64,000 nucleotides of DNA from Bacteroidetes bacterium HGW-Bacteroidetes-6 (lineage in GTDB: Bacteria; Bacteroidota; Bacteroidia; Bacteroidales; DTU049), in NCBI GenBank assembly GCA_002842495.1, contig PHDB01000002.1, positions 98,387 to 162,386 of the forward strand. The letters are read 5' to 3'. The position numbers and the translations under genes are program-made. The notes under the pieces are model-generated. The model had not been told where the DNA came from and searched no databases. It was given only the letters and a program-made list of their open reading frames with translations. How positions within the stretch are numbered: the first letter of the stretch is position 1; each line of letters starts with the position of its first letter. Below are positions 17,950 to 27,710 of the stretch, piece by piece.

Positions 17950-20478
17950 ATGAAAAAACTTGTATCAATTGCTGTCATGGTTCTGATGGTGCTACCTGAA
18001 ATATTTGCTCAGGAAGGGACACTCGATTCCACTTTTAATTCAGTGGGCTACGTGCTTACCAATGGTTACTATGGTAGTTCGGTGTGTGAGGCAATTCAAT
18101 CGGACGGAAAAATTGTTGTAGCTGGGAAGAATAGCTCCAATCAGCGTGTTGTGTTACGATACAACACCAACGGAACACTCGATGCCACATTCAATGGAAC
18201 CGGAATTGTAACAACAGCATCGGGAAATGGTTTTAGCAATCCAGCTTCTGTGCTAATTCAATCCGACGGGAAAATTATTGTAGTAGGAGCCTATTTCAAT
18301 GGAAGTTACAACGACCATGTTTCACTAATCCGTTACAATTCGGATGGATCGCTCGATAATACTTTCGGTACCGCTGGAATTGTATCAACGTCAATTGGTG
18401 CATATTCAGATTATGTAGGAAAGGCTGTTTTGCAAAGCGATGGAAAAATTGTTGTTGCTGCCCACTCATTAGATTCCTGGACAGGTGCTTATTCATTTAC
18501 CGTTTTGCGCTATACAACTACAGGTACACTCGATGCAACATTCAATACCACGGGATACAATTCCATAGATTTAGGTTGCTTGAATTTTGGAAACTATAAT
18601 ATGTTTCCGTATTGTGGCGTGGCTTTGCAATCCGACGGAAAAATTCTTTTCAGCGGCGCCTACGGTACTTCACAAGCATCGCGCGATATGATATGCATTC
18701 GGTTAAATACAAATGGAACAATAGACAATACATTTAACAGTGTTGGTTATGTGACAAAAGACCTTAGCGGAAACGAAGATTATGCAAACGATGTAGCTAC
18801 TGACAATAGTGGAAAAATACTTTTAGGTGGAAAAAGAAGCAATTATGCTTCGGTAGTTCGTTACAACTCCGATGGAACAATTGATCCAACTTTCGGAACC
18901 GCAGGAAGCATGTATTTCGATTTAGGAAACTCCGGATATTGCAAAATCAGCCAAGTAACAGTTTTGCCAGACAACAAAATCATGGTTGGAGGAATGGCTT
19001 ATATTGGAAGTTATAGTATTGCTGTTGCCAGACTAAATAGCAACGGAACATTAGACAACACCTTCGGAAGCGGAGGAAAAGTAAACTGCGGATTTTTGGG
19101 ATCAGCTCAAACCGATGGTTATGGACAAGCTATACAAAGCGATGGAAAAATTGTGATTGCAGGAGCCTACAACCAGGCTCAGTTTGCTGTGGTTCGATTC
19201 AAACAAAAGGCTTTTCCAGATGTAAGTGCCTATCCAACTGCTACCGACATCACTTATGGCGAAACACTTGCCTCTTCAACCTTGAGCGGCGGAACAGTCT
19301 CTGTTCCCGGCACATGGTCTTTCAACAATCCTTCTCAGGTGCCAGCTGCAGGAGCATTTACAGCCGACATCACGTTTGTTCCAACCGATGCAGTAACCTA
19401 TAGCTCAATGCCCGGAACCACTTCTGTTCAAGTCAATACAAAAGAATTGACTGTTACAGGTGCAGTTGCAGAAAACAAAATTTACGATGGAACAACCGAT
19501 GCTGTGATTAACGGAGCTACCCTTCAGGGAATTGTCGGCGCTGACAACGTGGTTCTTGACGGAGCAGGAAATTTTGCCCAGAAAGATACAGGAACAGCCA
19601 TTGCAGTATCAACCGCCTTCACCCTTACTGGAGCCGATATAGCCAACTATTCGCTAACGCAACCCACAGGTCTTTCTGCCAACATCACAGCAAAAGAATT
19701 GACGGTTACTGGTGCAATTGCTGAAAATAGAATTTACGACGGAACAACCGATGCAGTAATAAACAGTGCCAACCTACAGGGAGTTGTTGGAACGGAAGAT
19801 GTAGTGCTAAATGGATCAACAATCGGTACTTTTGCCCAGAAAGATACAGGAACAGCCATTGCAGTATCAACAGCCTTCATCCTTACTGGAGCCGATATTG
19901 CAAACTATTTTCTTACTCAACCCACCGGACTTGCTGCAAATATCACTGCGCGCGAACTTACAATCGGCGGAACCTTTGTTGTTGCTGACAAACCATTTGA
20001 TGGAAATACTTCAGCAACTATTACAAACAACAATTTATATTTAATCGATACCATTGTCGGAGATAATATATCGCTTACAAATGTTGTTGCGGAATTTGCT
20101 TCTTCGGCTGTTGCTAATTCGATTACTGTGACCATTGTTAGTGCAGATTTGTCTGGAACCGATAGCCACAATTATTATCTGACCATTACCGGGGCTCCCA
20201 CAACAACAGCCGATATTACCAGCGGAGTTGGACTTGAAGACCTTTCGCAAAACATGTTGACGGTGTGGCCCAATCCTGCTGCCGAATACATCAATATCAG
20301 CTTTTCCGGAAATATCGAAAGCCTTCGGTTGATGAACAGTGCGGGTCAGTTGCTTCTTGAAAGTACTGGAAACAACAGCCGTGCAATCAACACTTCAAAT
20401 CTGGAATCAGGACTTTATTTCATTCAGATTCAAACCACCAGCGGTGACATTTTGACCGGAAAATTTCTTAAAAATTAG
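17950..20478 (+). CDS. Large T9SS-exported protein with delta-60 and YDG repeats
   Basis: 842 residues. After a signal peptide (MKKLVSIAVMVLMVLPEIFAQ) come about seven delta-60 repeats (residues 25-415), each with LQSDGKIVVAG-type strands, an R-Y/R-L-N strand and LDxTFG/LDATFN ends, predicted to form a propeller. Then three YDG units of 84 residues (IYDGTTDAVI ... TGADIANYSLTQPTGL) of the kind found in large adhesins. A type A sorting domain closes the protein (VWPNPAAEYINISF). Likely a surface or released adhesin-like protein. A bidirectional terminator follows. Confidence 0.88.
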   Translation: MKKLVSIAVMVLMVLPEIFAQEGTLDSTFNSVGYVLTNGYYGSSVCEAIQSDGKIVVAGKNSSNQRVVLRYNTNGTLDATFNGTGIVTTASGNGFSNPASVLIQSDGKIIVVGAYFNGSYNDHVSLIRYNSDGSLDNTFGTAGIVSTSIGAYSDYVGKAVLQSDGKIVVAAHSLDSWTGAYSFTVLRYTTTGTLDATFNTTGYNSIDLGCLNFGNYNMFPYCGVALQSDGKILFSGAYGTSQASRDMICIRLNTNGTIDNTFNSVGYVTKDLSGNEDYANDVATDNSGKILLGGKRSNYASVVRYNSDGTIDPTFGTAGSMYFDLGNSGYCKISQVTVLPDNKIMVGGMAYIGSYSIAVARLNSNGTLDNTFGSGGKVNCGFLGSAQTDGYGQAIQSDGKIVIAGAYNQAQFAVVRFKQKAFPDVSAYPTATDITYGETLASSTLSGGTVSVPGTWSFNNPSQVPAAGAFTADITFVPTDAVTYSSMPGTTSVQVNTKELTVTGAVAENKIYDGTTDAVINGATLQGIVGADNVVLDGAGNFAQKDTGTAIAVSTAFTLTGADIANYSLTQPTGLSANITAKELTVTGAIAENRIYDGTTDAVINSANLQGVVGTEDVVLNGSTIGTFAQKDTGTAIAVSTAFILTGADIANYFLTQPTGLAANITARELTIGGTFVVADKPFDGNTSATITNNNLYLIDTIVGDNISLTNVVAEFASSAVANSITVTIVSADLSGTDSHNYYLTITGAPTTTADITSGVGLEDLSQNMLTVWPNPAAEYINISFSGNIESLRLMNSAGQLLLESTGNNSRAINTSNLESGLYFIQIQTTSGDILTGKFLKN
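19439..19950 (+). repeat. In-frame 252-bp tandem repeat (YDG units)
   Basis: Two near-identical units start at 19439 and 19691 (84 codons apart) and encode the YDG domains of the gene at 17950; a third, diverged unit follows at about 19946. The high DNA identity between units 1 and 2 points to recent duplication. Confidence 0.75.
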
Positions 20479-20494
20479 TTCATTCTTTTCTTAC

Positions 20495-20526
20495 AAAAGC
20501 CGGAGTTCAACTCCGGCTTTTTTTTC
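20495..20526. terminator. Bidirectional rho-independent terminator
   Basis: AAAGCCGGAG-TTCAA-CTCCGGCTTT with a long T-run on the plus strand and an A-run on the left that gives U-rich output on the minus strand. It separates the convergent genes ending at 20478 (+) and 20567 (-). Confidence 0.9.
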
Positions 20527-20566
20527 GTCCAGTTCTTGCTGAAGAGCGTCTTTCCACTCAAATTTT

Positions 20567-21283
20567 TTATTCCGGTTTCCTTCCCGGTCCGTTATTTTCG
20601 ATGCGGTTATTTTCGAACGTAAAAACCGGATGATCGTCAATGGCTTCCTGCCACACACCGCCATCAATATTGGTGTATGCTCCAAGTGAATTGTTGTGAA
20701 TGTAGCATTTTCTGATCAAAATATCTGAATTTCCTACATTGTCATGCAAACCTGCAAGACCACAGCCGTTCAGGTCGCAATTATCAATGATGCAATTGTG
20801 GGCATTGTCGAACATTATTACCCTTCCTGAGCAATTTTGACTTTCTGAATCACCAGGCTTTTTATGCATCATGTGAAAATTCCTGATTAAAATATTGCTT
20901 CCGCCCAGCTCCATAACACTACTGTAGAGCAAATTGCTGTACAAATGAACATCACCCACTCCTTCAACAACAATGTTGTCGCCGTTTATCCAGATGCCAC
21001 CATCGGCATAATAAGACCCTTCTTCCACAAGAACGTATACATTTGAAATACCCGGGTTATTGTTGAAAAAATCGAATAAAGATTTATTTTCTCTGTCGGG
21101 ACCGATAATCACCGTTTTTTCAGGCTCAAAATTTTTCAACCAACTGGCAATCGGGTTGGTTTCTTTTGCATAATCTGTTTTCTGAAAAGTCAGTTTTTCA
21201 ATATCTGCTTTGCTTTGGTTTTTTGTGGTTGTGCACGAAAACAACAATGCAGCAATAGTCAGGATAAATACAGTTTTTTTCAT
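20567..21283 (-). CDS. Right-handed beta-helix lipoprotein
   Basis: 238 residues with a lipoprotein signal (MKKTVFILTIAALLFSCTTTK, lipid on Cys17). From about residue 95 the sequence is a run of short parallel beta-helix coils: GGIWINGDNIVVEGVG, GGSNILIRNFHMMHK, DNAHNCIIDNCDLNGC, GNSDILIRKCYIHNN. The fold is that of pectate-lyase-like and NosD-like proteins, but no catalytic residues can be assigned and the protein is short. Probably periplasmic or surface-anchored. Its promoter is presumably in the 180-bp gap before the arylsulfotransferase-like gene. Confidence 0.8.
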   Translation of the reverse strand: MKKTVFILTIAALLFSCTTTKNQSKADIEKLTFQKTDYAKETNPIASWLKNFEPEKTVIIGPDRENKSLFDFFNNNPGISNVYVLVEEGSYYADGGIWINGDNIVVEGVGDVHLYSNLLYSSVMELGGSNILIRNFHMMHKKPGDSESQNCSGRVIMFDNAHNCIIDNCDLNGCGLAGLHDNVGNSDILIRKCYIHNNSLGAYTNIDGGVWQEAIDDHPVFTFENNRIENNGPGRKPE

Positions 21284-21465
21284 GGGATTGATTTTAAGGG
21301 AGTTAAAAAATTGATTATTCCTGATTTTTGATTTGATGAAAATCAGATCTCGTCAACGATTTTATCAAATCGCCCCAAAACTACAAATTTTATTGAAACA
21401 ACGATGTTTTATTTCAATTTATAGACTTTTATCTAACAAGAAGTATGTTAATCTAAAAAACCCAG

Positions 21466-23109
21466 TTACTTTTTTATGAGCCTTTTTATACAATCCTTTT
21501 TATCGTCGCTGACGCGTACAAAGTATAGGCCTGGTTGTAAATCGGCTATGCTAAACTCCTGCGAATGGGTTGTTGGCATCAATTTTCTGCCGGAAATGTC
21601 GAATAGTTCAATTTCGAAAGGTCTCTCAAAGCCATATCCTTCAATCGAGACGCTGTTTTCGGCCGGATTCGGAAAAATGCTGAAACCGATGGTTTGTATT
21701 GTTTCTGTGTTTGCTGTGAATAAGCTGCAACTATCGGGATATGGATTGAGCTCAATGGGTAAACCTGCAACCAGCGCATGACCCGAAAAACCACTGTAAG
21801 AAGCTGGATAATAGGTGCACCGGAAAGCATTGGTTTGAATCAAAGTTGTACTTCCCTGCGAATATATATAGCTCGCTACCGGATTGATATATTTCCAGAC
21901 TGTATTTTTGTTTGAATCGATTTCGAAAAACACACCATAGAATCCGTCGCAAATAAGCACATTGCCATTGGGAAGTTGCTGGGCACCTGAAACATTTTTT
22001 GCGTAGAAATTTTCGGGAACAATGTCGGTATAACTCCAGTAGGCACTGGTGGGCGAGTAGGGGAGTGTGCCTGGATAATTTCCGTTTTGGTCGTTTTGTG
22101 CAGCAATGATATCTACCGATGAATATTCGGTTGGTTGTCGCAAGTTGCCGTTGTTGAAAATAATAATATCGTTGCCATGCGGAAGACTATCGGCAATCCA
22201 AAAAGCGCTGTGTTGCTGAAAAAGTTTTTTATCGTTTATAGTTCCATGTTTGTAGGCGAGTGCATTTCCCCAGCGCCAGAGAATATCGCCACCTTTTCCG
22301 GAATTACCGCCACTATGACTTGCCGCTTCGCTGCTGGTTGTGCTGTGATCAATTATCCAGATTTCGTTGAAATTGTGGTTGCTGATGAGTATTTGGTCAA
22401 GGCTTGCATTGTAGTTGACCGAGTTGAAATGAAGCCAATCCTGTTCGGTGGAGGCTTTGAAATTGAGATTTGCCAGTTCGGGACGATTGGCAACAACATC
22501 GTAATTGTCTTTCGCTGCATCGAATTCCTGAACAAGATGATCCCACACATGCCATTCCCATACAATTATGGCACTGTCGGTACCAACAGGTTGAATTTCG
22601 AAAAGGGCTTCACTCCATAAATTGGTGCCAATTAGCGCTGGATTTCTGCCTGCATCGGTGGCTTCTTGCGGCGTTTTCAGTTCCCAGGCAATCAACAAAA
22701 TATTTCCATTTGACAGAGGTTCTATGTCGTGATGCTGACAACGGAGGCTGTCGGAAACAGAAAAACTCCAAATTACATTGCTGTTCCAATCGATTTTTTC
22801 TATTTTTCCACCCCCTCCACTTCCATTGAAATACGAGTTGTTTGTATTTGCTGTTCGAAGCAAATTCCCGTCAGGAAGTAAATATACAGCTAAACCCGGC
22901 CTATAGGCAGAAGTCCAACTATGAACCTGATGACCGCATTTATCAATCAGATATGTTTCGGTTGAAGCCAGGGGCGCAAACAAAATATAACCGTCGTCTA
23001 AACTGCCCGAATCGTGTTGAATGAGTCCTACGGTCGGGGTTTGCGAAAAAAGCGGGAAATAACTGACAACCAAAAGCGGGATCAAAAACAGTCTTTTCAA
23101 AACAGACAT
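21466..23109 (-). CDS. Arylsulfotransferase-like (ASST) protein, T9SS-exported
   Basis: 547 residues from the ATG at 23109, which opens a signal peptide (MSVLKRLFLIPLLVVSYFPLFSQ). The body resembles the ASST propeller: IEKIDWNSNVIWSFSVSD, the conserved HHDIEPLSNGNILLIAWE, WLHFNSVNYNASLDQILIS and QQLPNGNVLICDGFYG. ASST enzymes move sulfuryl groups between phenols, using His residues in such motifs, but many Bacteroidota members have only the fold, so activity is not certain. A type A sorting domain ends the protein (IFPNPAENSVSIEGYGFERP ... RLIKK). Confidence 0.82.
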   Translation of the reverse strand: MSVLKRLFLIPLLVVSYFPLFSQTPTVGLIQHDSGSLDDGYILFAPLASTETYLIDKCGHQVHSWTSAYRPGLAVYLLPDGNLLRTANTNNSYFNGSGGGGKIEKIDWNSNVIWSFSVSDSLRCQHHDIEPLSNGNILLIAWELKTPQEATDAGRNPALIGTNLWSEALFEIQPVGTDSAIIVWEWHVWDHLVQEFDAAKDNYDVVANRPELANLNFKASTEQDWLHFNSVNYNASLDQILISNHNFNEIWIIDHSTTSSEAASHSGGNSGKGGDILWRWGNALAYKHGTINDKKLFQQHSAFWIADSLPHGNDIIIFNNGNLRQPTEYSSVDIIAAQNDQNGNYPGTLPYSPTSAYWSYTDIVPENFYAKNVSGAQQLPNGNVLICDGFYGVFFEIDSNKNTVWKYINPVASYIYSQGSTTLIQTNAFRCTYYPASYSGFSGHALVAGLPIELNPYPDSCSLFTANTETIQTIGFSIFPNPAENSVSIEGYGFERPFEIELFDISGRKLMPTTHSQEFSIADLQPGLYFVRVSDDKKDCIKRLIKK

Positions 23110-23314
23110 TAGCGATTTATTTTTGCTGAAAAACGAAGATAACAAATCCGAAGTCCCTGAAAAGATTATTCTGTTTTTTTATAACAGCATTAACGTTTTT
23201 TACCGCTTTCGGGACAACCGGATAATTTTACTATACGAAATGCAGCAAAAAAATAAAGGAGAGGCTATTTTATCGCAGAAGTCAAATTCAGAGAGTCGTT
23301 TCTTTTCTGATTGG

Positions 23315-23419
23315 TTACAATAATTTCCCGGCAAACTGCACCGAATTGTTAGCAGCCCCTTTGCGGAGCTTATCGGAAACAATGAATACCACTTCTGTAT
23401 AAATCTTATCACACACCAT
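23315..23419 (-). pseudogene. Remnant of an asd 3' end
   Basis: A 34-codon frame on the minus strand reads VVFIVSDKLRKGAANNSVQF before a stop at 23315. This is the C-terminal signature of aspartate-semialdehyde dehydrogenase (compare VVADNLRKGAATNAVQIAEW in the intact gene at 28422-29408). Only the last 25 or so codons are recognisable; the rest of the gene is absent. It differs from the intact copy, so it is an older or foreign duplicate. It lies 37 bp before a TATATTTG promoter-like sequence. Confidence 0.65.
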
Positions 23420-23455
23420 TTTTCAATCAGGACAAGTGGAAAGAGAAATACTTGC

Positions 23456-23463
23456 TATATTTG
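23456..23463 (+). promoter_or_regulatory. -7 element before the SBBP protein gene
   Basis: TATATTTG inside TGCTATATTTGTGTT, a 15-mer identical to the start of junction D at 27709-27723. The leader to the ATG at 23578 would be about 110 nt. No GTT core follows here. Confidence 0.45.
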
Positions 23464-23577
23464 TGTTACTCCAAAGACCATTGGCCAAAATGCCAGAAGA
23501 AAGTTCCGTATTAATATCTCAACAGACAATCAGTTCACACCACAAGTGACATTAAACAAAACAAAAAAACAAAGACA

Positions 23578-26118
23578 ATGAAAGCAAAACTACTCTTCTT
23601 TTTTTTACTTACACTGTCTTTGATGCAGATGATGGCGCAAAACTCACGGGTTTGGGCTACTTACTACGGAGGAACAATTTACGATGTGGGAAACTGTGCC
23701 GTGACAGATGCTTCCGGCAATATTTATCTTGCAGGATATACTAGCAGCACGTCAGGAATTGCGTCCGGGGGATTTCAGAACACCTATGGAGGTGGAACCT
23801 ACGACGCCTTCCTTGTGAAGTTGGATGCATCGGGCAATCGGCTCTGGGCTACGTATTTCGGTAACAACAACAATGATCATGCATACAGCATTGCAATCGA
23901 TCATTCGGGAAATGTGTATCTGGCGGGAGGAACATCGAGTACTACAGGAATTGCTTCCGGAGGATTTCAAAGCACGTATGGTGGCGGCAGTTATGATGCT
24001 TTTCTTGTAAAGTTTGATGCATCGGGCAATCGGCTCTGGGCAACGTATTACGGAGGAACAGGATGGGAAGAGGCTTACGGTGTTTCAACCGACACGGCGG
24101 GAAATGTTTTCATTACTGGTTTTACCAATAGTACCGCAGGAATTGCATCCGGCGGCTTTCAGAATTCGTATGGCGGCGGAACCTACGACTCCTTTCTTGT
24201 GAAGTTTGATGCTGCCGGAAACAGAATCTGGGGCACATACTATGGCGGAGCAGGAGATGAAGGGTACGATGGCAACAGCGTTTGTACCGCTCGTTCCGGA
24301 AACATATATCTGACAGGATGGACTTCGAGCACAGCAGGAATTGCTTCGGGTGGATTTCAAAACACTTCCGGAGGTGGAAAAGATGCTTATCTTGTAAAGT
24401 TCAACGCTGCCGGTAACCGGGTCTGGGCTACCTACTATGGCGGAACCGGAGATGAAGGGGGTATTACAAATATTTTGTTTGGAAAAAATGTCGCAACAGA
24501 TTCTTCAGGAAATGTGTTTTTGTCAGGAACTACTGCAAGTACATCGGGAATTGCATTAAATGGCTTTCAGGACACTTACGGAGGTGGAACATACGATTGC
24601 TATCTTTCGAAGTTTGACAGCGCTGGAAATCGCCTGTGGGCTACTTATTATGGTGGTTCAGGTGATGAAAGAGGATGGGGCGTTGCCACGGATGCTTCGG
24701 GTAATGCATATCTGACCGGAAGAACAAACAGTACTGCGGGCATTGCTTCGGGCGGTTTTCAAAACACCAACTCCGGGAATTATGATGCCTTTCTTGCGGC
24801 ATTTTCATCGGCAGGCAATCGTCTTTGCGCAACATATTATGGCGGGACAAACGGCGAATGGGTGTACACTCCAGCTATAGATGCTTCCGGAAATATTTAT
24901 CTGCCGGGATTTACCTATAGTACATCAGGAATTGCATCCGGAGGGTTTCAAAACACGTTTGCGGGTGGAACATATGACGCATATCTGGCAAAGTTTTCTT
25001 CCCCATTCAGCCCAGTCACAGGCACCGATGTACAAACCGCCTGCAACTCTTTTACCTGGATCGATGGGAATACATATACATCCAGCAACAATACAGCGAC
25101 ATACAACATCGTTGGTGGTGCTTCCAATGGTAACGATAGTCTGGTGACGCTGAACCTGACCATCCTCAATTCAGCCACAGGCGCAGATGTGCAAACAGCC
25201 TGCAATTCGTTCACGTGGATCGATGGGAATATATACACCTCCAGCAACAATATTGCAACCTATAACATTGCTGGTGGCGCGGCCAACGGATGCGACAGTC
25301 TTGTGACGCTGAACTTAACCATCATTAATTCAGCAGTAGGCACGGATGTGCAAACCGCTTGCAATTCTTTTACGTGGATCGATGGGAATACATACACCTC
25401 CAGCAACAATACGGCAACCTATAACATTGTTGGAGGTGCAGCCAATGGATGCGATAGTGTTGTTACACTGAATCTGACCATTCTCAATTCATCAACTGGC
25501 ACAGATGTACAAACCGCCTGCAACTCTTTTACCTGGATTGATGGAAATACTTACACAACCAGCAACAATACAGCAATCTATAACATTATTGGAGGTGCAG
25601 CCAACGGATGCGATAGTCTGGTGACGCTGAACCTCACCATCAACAATGTTTCAGATATAAGCACAACAACTTCGGGAATTATGATAACGGCCAACAATAC
25701 GCTGGCCAGTTATCAATGGCTGGATTGCAACAATAGCTATGCGGTTATTTCCGGTGCTACCGGTCAATCATACACACCGTCAGCCAATGGAAGCTATGCA
25801 GTTGAACTTGCGCAAAACGGATGTACAGATACTTCAGCCTGTGTGAATATTATTTCGGTCGGTATTGCTGATAACGCATTCACCGGTCAGATTACTGTTT
25901 ACCCGAACCCAACCAACGGACATCTGAGTATTGTTTCCGAAACCGGATTCAGTGATGCATTGCTGACAGTACGCAATGCAATGGGGCAGGTAGTTTATCG
26001 GAAAAATCATGCATCATCCGATCATCTTGAACTGATATTGGATGGAGCGCCCGGTGTTTATTTTGTAGAGATAGTTGACGGAGAAAAAAGGGCAATATTG
26101 AAAGTGATAAAAGAGTAA
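23578..26118 (+). CDS. SBBP-repeat T9SS-exported protein
   Basis: 846 residues with a signal peptide (MKAKLLFFFLLTLSLMQMMAQ). Residues 22-475 hold about eight SBBP beta-propeller repeats with the frame WATYYGGTGDE ... DASGNIYLTGxTxSTxGIASGGFQNTYGGGTYDAFLxKF, broken here to show only consensus pieces. Residues 480-695 are four copies of a 53-residue unit (TACNSFTWIDGNTYTSSNN). A type A sorting domain ends the protein (VYPNPTNGHLSIVSETG). Expected at the cell surface or released; function unknown. The strong repeats make this locus prone to length change. Confidence 0.88.
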   Translation: MKAKLLFFFLLTLSLMQMMAQNSRVWATYYGGTIYDVGNCAVTDASGNIYLAGYTSSTSGIASGGFQNTYGGGTYDAFLVKLDASGNRLWATYFGNNNNDHAYSIAIDHSGNVYLAGGTSSTTGIASGGFQSTYGGGSYDAFLVKFDASGNRLWATYYGGTGWEEAYGVSTDTAGNVFITGFTNSTAGIASGGFQNSYGGGTYDSFLVKFDAAGNRIWGTYYGGAGDEGYDGNSVCTARSGNIYLTGWTSSTAGIASGGFQNTSGGGKDAYLVKFNAAGNRVWATYYGGTGDEGGITNILFGKNVATDSSGNVFLSGTTASTSGIALNGFQDTYGGGTYDCYLSKFDSAGNRLWATYYGGSGDERGWGVATDASGNAYLTGRTNSTAGIASGGFQNTNSGNYDAFLAAFSSAGNRLCATYYGGTNGEWVYTPAIDASGNIYLPGFTYSTSGIASGGFQNTFAGGTYDAYLAKFSSPFSPVTGTDVQTACNSFTWIDGNTYTSSNNTATYNIVGGASNGNDSLVTLNLTILNSATGADVQTACNSFTWIDGNIYTSSNNIATYNIAGGAANGCDSLVTLNLTIINSAVGTDVQTACNSFTWIDGNTYTSSNNTATYNIVGGAANGCDSVVTLNLTILNSSTGTDVQTACNSFTWIDGNTYTTSNNTAIYNIIGGAANGCDSLVTLNLTINNVSDISTTTSGIMITANNTLASYQWLDCNNSYAVISGATGQSYTPSANGSYAVELAQNGCTDTSACVNIISVGIADNAFTGQITVYPNPTNGHLSIVSETGFSDALLTVRNAMGQVVYRKNHASSDHLELILDGAPGVYFVEIVDGEKRAILKVIKE
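25021..25656 (+). repeat. Four 159-bp tandem repeats inside the SBBP gene
   Basis: Units begin at 25021, 25180, 25339 and 25498, exactly 159 bp (53 codons) apart, each starting GGCACNGATGTNCAAAC with minor change. The encoded unit has two conserved cysteines in TACNSFTW and NGCDSLV (the first unit has Asn in place of the second Cys). Confidence 0.9.
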
Positions 26119-26286
26119 CAATTGCTTTCTAAAATCATTCATTCATATATTCACATCTTTTCCTCCACCTGACTTCAGAATAGGCAGGTCTGTAACATAT
26201 CATACATGTAACGTTAAACAACTTGAAAGATCTCGTTTAAGGAATTTGCTAGAAAACAGAGTAATTGTTTCCTCAAAATTAATTGC

Positions 26287-27480
26287 TTAGAGGCTTAGAT
26301 TTTCATATTGATACGTCCCACCAAAATTCAAATCTTTCTGACGATAGTCAGTACAGTTTAGTTCTTGAATTTTTACTTTGCTACGACCCTTGAAATAGAA
26401 ATGAAGAATACAATCTCCTTCATAAATTGCATGATCGGGGGTAAGGAATTTTGCATGGCCATTTATATAACCCGCTTTATTGCTCCATTTGTCAGGCATC
26501 TTTTCATTCGAAATAATTGTCAGATAAAAATCAAAGTCTACATCACTGATATTTCTAAGTACTAAAGAGGAAAACATAAAATCAGGGCAGGAATATTTCA
26601 TTAGTTTTTTGAAATCGAACAATTTCATCGATTCAATATAGAACCCCCCATATGTTTTTCTCAATTTGAATACTTGTGAAACATCCATCCCCCAATTCAC
26701 AGAATCTGAGTATAATGTGTGGCTGAAAACACTAATGGAATATTCATCCTCGTCAACAACATGAATATCCTCAGAAATAGCTGATGTAATGGCTCCGAAA
26801 GCAGCACTTGAAGAGAATTGTTCAAAAGTGCCCCAAGCAGGCACCTTCTGCATAGAATAAGCTTTTTCAAAGTCTCTTTTTGACAATGCATCAAAAAATT
26901 GAGCTACAAATAATTCTGATGCAGGAATACCCTCTTCAATCTTTCCATTTAATAGTATTCGGTTCTGACTTAAAATTTCTTGAGTTTTTACTGCTCCTCC
27001 CCCAGGTTCAGCTGAATTACCTGAAAAAATGTAATCAGGTGCCCGAAAAAAATCATATTGAATCACATAAATGCCCCCTCCTTCGAAAACATCTACAGAA
27101 AACCCTTGCATTGAGAAAACACTATCGGGATTGACAGATAATGAATCTACAAGCTCTCCATTTTCAGAAAACACAGCCACGTAAATGAATTGATAACTTT
27201 CTTTATCACCAACATAAAAACATGAAACCCATTTATCATTATAAATTTTCATAAAAGCAACTGGATAAATGAGTTTTCCAGCTCTTGTATTTCCGAATAA
27301 CCATTTCGTATATAATGCTGAAAGCGGTTCTGCTTTTTCCATTTGCAGAGAACCAAAATACTCAACAAAAGGAGGTTTTACTTCATTAAAATGCGATTTA
27401 AATGAAACAAAAGCTGAGTGTTGAGCTTTCATATTAACCACTGAATACATCATCAATAGTCCAAAAAGAATTTCTTTCAT
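26287..27480 (-). CDS. Exported protein of unknown function
   Basis: 397 residues from the ATG at 27480, chosen because it opens a signal peptide (MKEILFGLLMMYSVVNMKAQ). I do not recognise a family. The protein is mixed alpha/beta with aromatic-rich strands and no repeated motif or sorting domain. A segment around residues 190-230 (ELFVAQFFDALSKRDFEKAY) looks like the first helix of a SnoaL/NTF2-like cone. The gene is isolated, with 168 bp to the SBBP gene on one side and the asd-tail/arr cassette region on the other. Confidence 0.7.
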   Translation of the reverse strand: MKEILFGLLMMYSVVNMKAQHSAFVSFKSHFNEVKPPFVEYFGSLQMEKAEPLSALYTKWLFGNTRAGKLIYPVAFMKIYNDKWVSCFYVGDKESYQFIYVAVFSENGELVDSLSVNPDSVFSMQGFSVDVFEGGGIYVIQYDFFRAPDYIFSGNSAEPGGGAVKTQEILSQNRILLNGKIEEGIPASELFVAQFFDALSKRDFEKAYSMQKVPAWGTFEQFSSSAAFGAITSAISEDIHVVDEDEYSISVFSHTLYSDSVNWGMDVSQVFKLRKTYGGFYIESMKLFDFKKLMKYSCPDFMFSSLVLRNISDVDFDFYLTIISNEKMPDKWSNKAGYINGHAKFLTPDHAIYEGDCILHFYFKGRSKVKIQELNCTDYRQKDLNFGGTYQYENLSL

Positions 27481-27587
27481 AAACTCGGGTAAGTATTGCA
27501 AATGTAAACAATTGTAAGTCTCTCCAAAAATGCAGACACTTTACAAGTGGACTTTTCGAAAGAAAAAGAATATTTAATTATAAACGG

Positions 27588-27650
27588 TCAAATTGAAAAG
27601 TAAGATTCACGTAATGCATTTCCCGCCACCCACTCAGCAATCTGCACGGC
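27588..27650 (-). pseudogene. Displaced asd 3' tail
   Basis: Twenty codons plus stop on the minus strand reading AVQIAEWVAGNALRESYFSI. The first part equals the C-terminus of the intact Asd (NAVQIAEWVGGKVM). At DNA level 27619-27652 matches 28432-28465 at 31 of 34 positions. The arr cassette lies between the two copies, as if it had been inserted into the 3' end of asd, leaving the old tail on the far side. Confidence 0.65.
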
Positions 27651-27710
27651 ATAAATCCAAAAAAATTCCACCCCCTTATAAATTCTATTCATTGATGTTT
27701 TTGTAAGTGC

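Noticed and set aside
26119..26286. Gap after the SBBP gene checked for an attC-like site (AACGTTAAAC at about 26211)
   Set aside because: No R''/R' pair with complementary arms could be found; treated as plain intergenic DNA.
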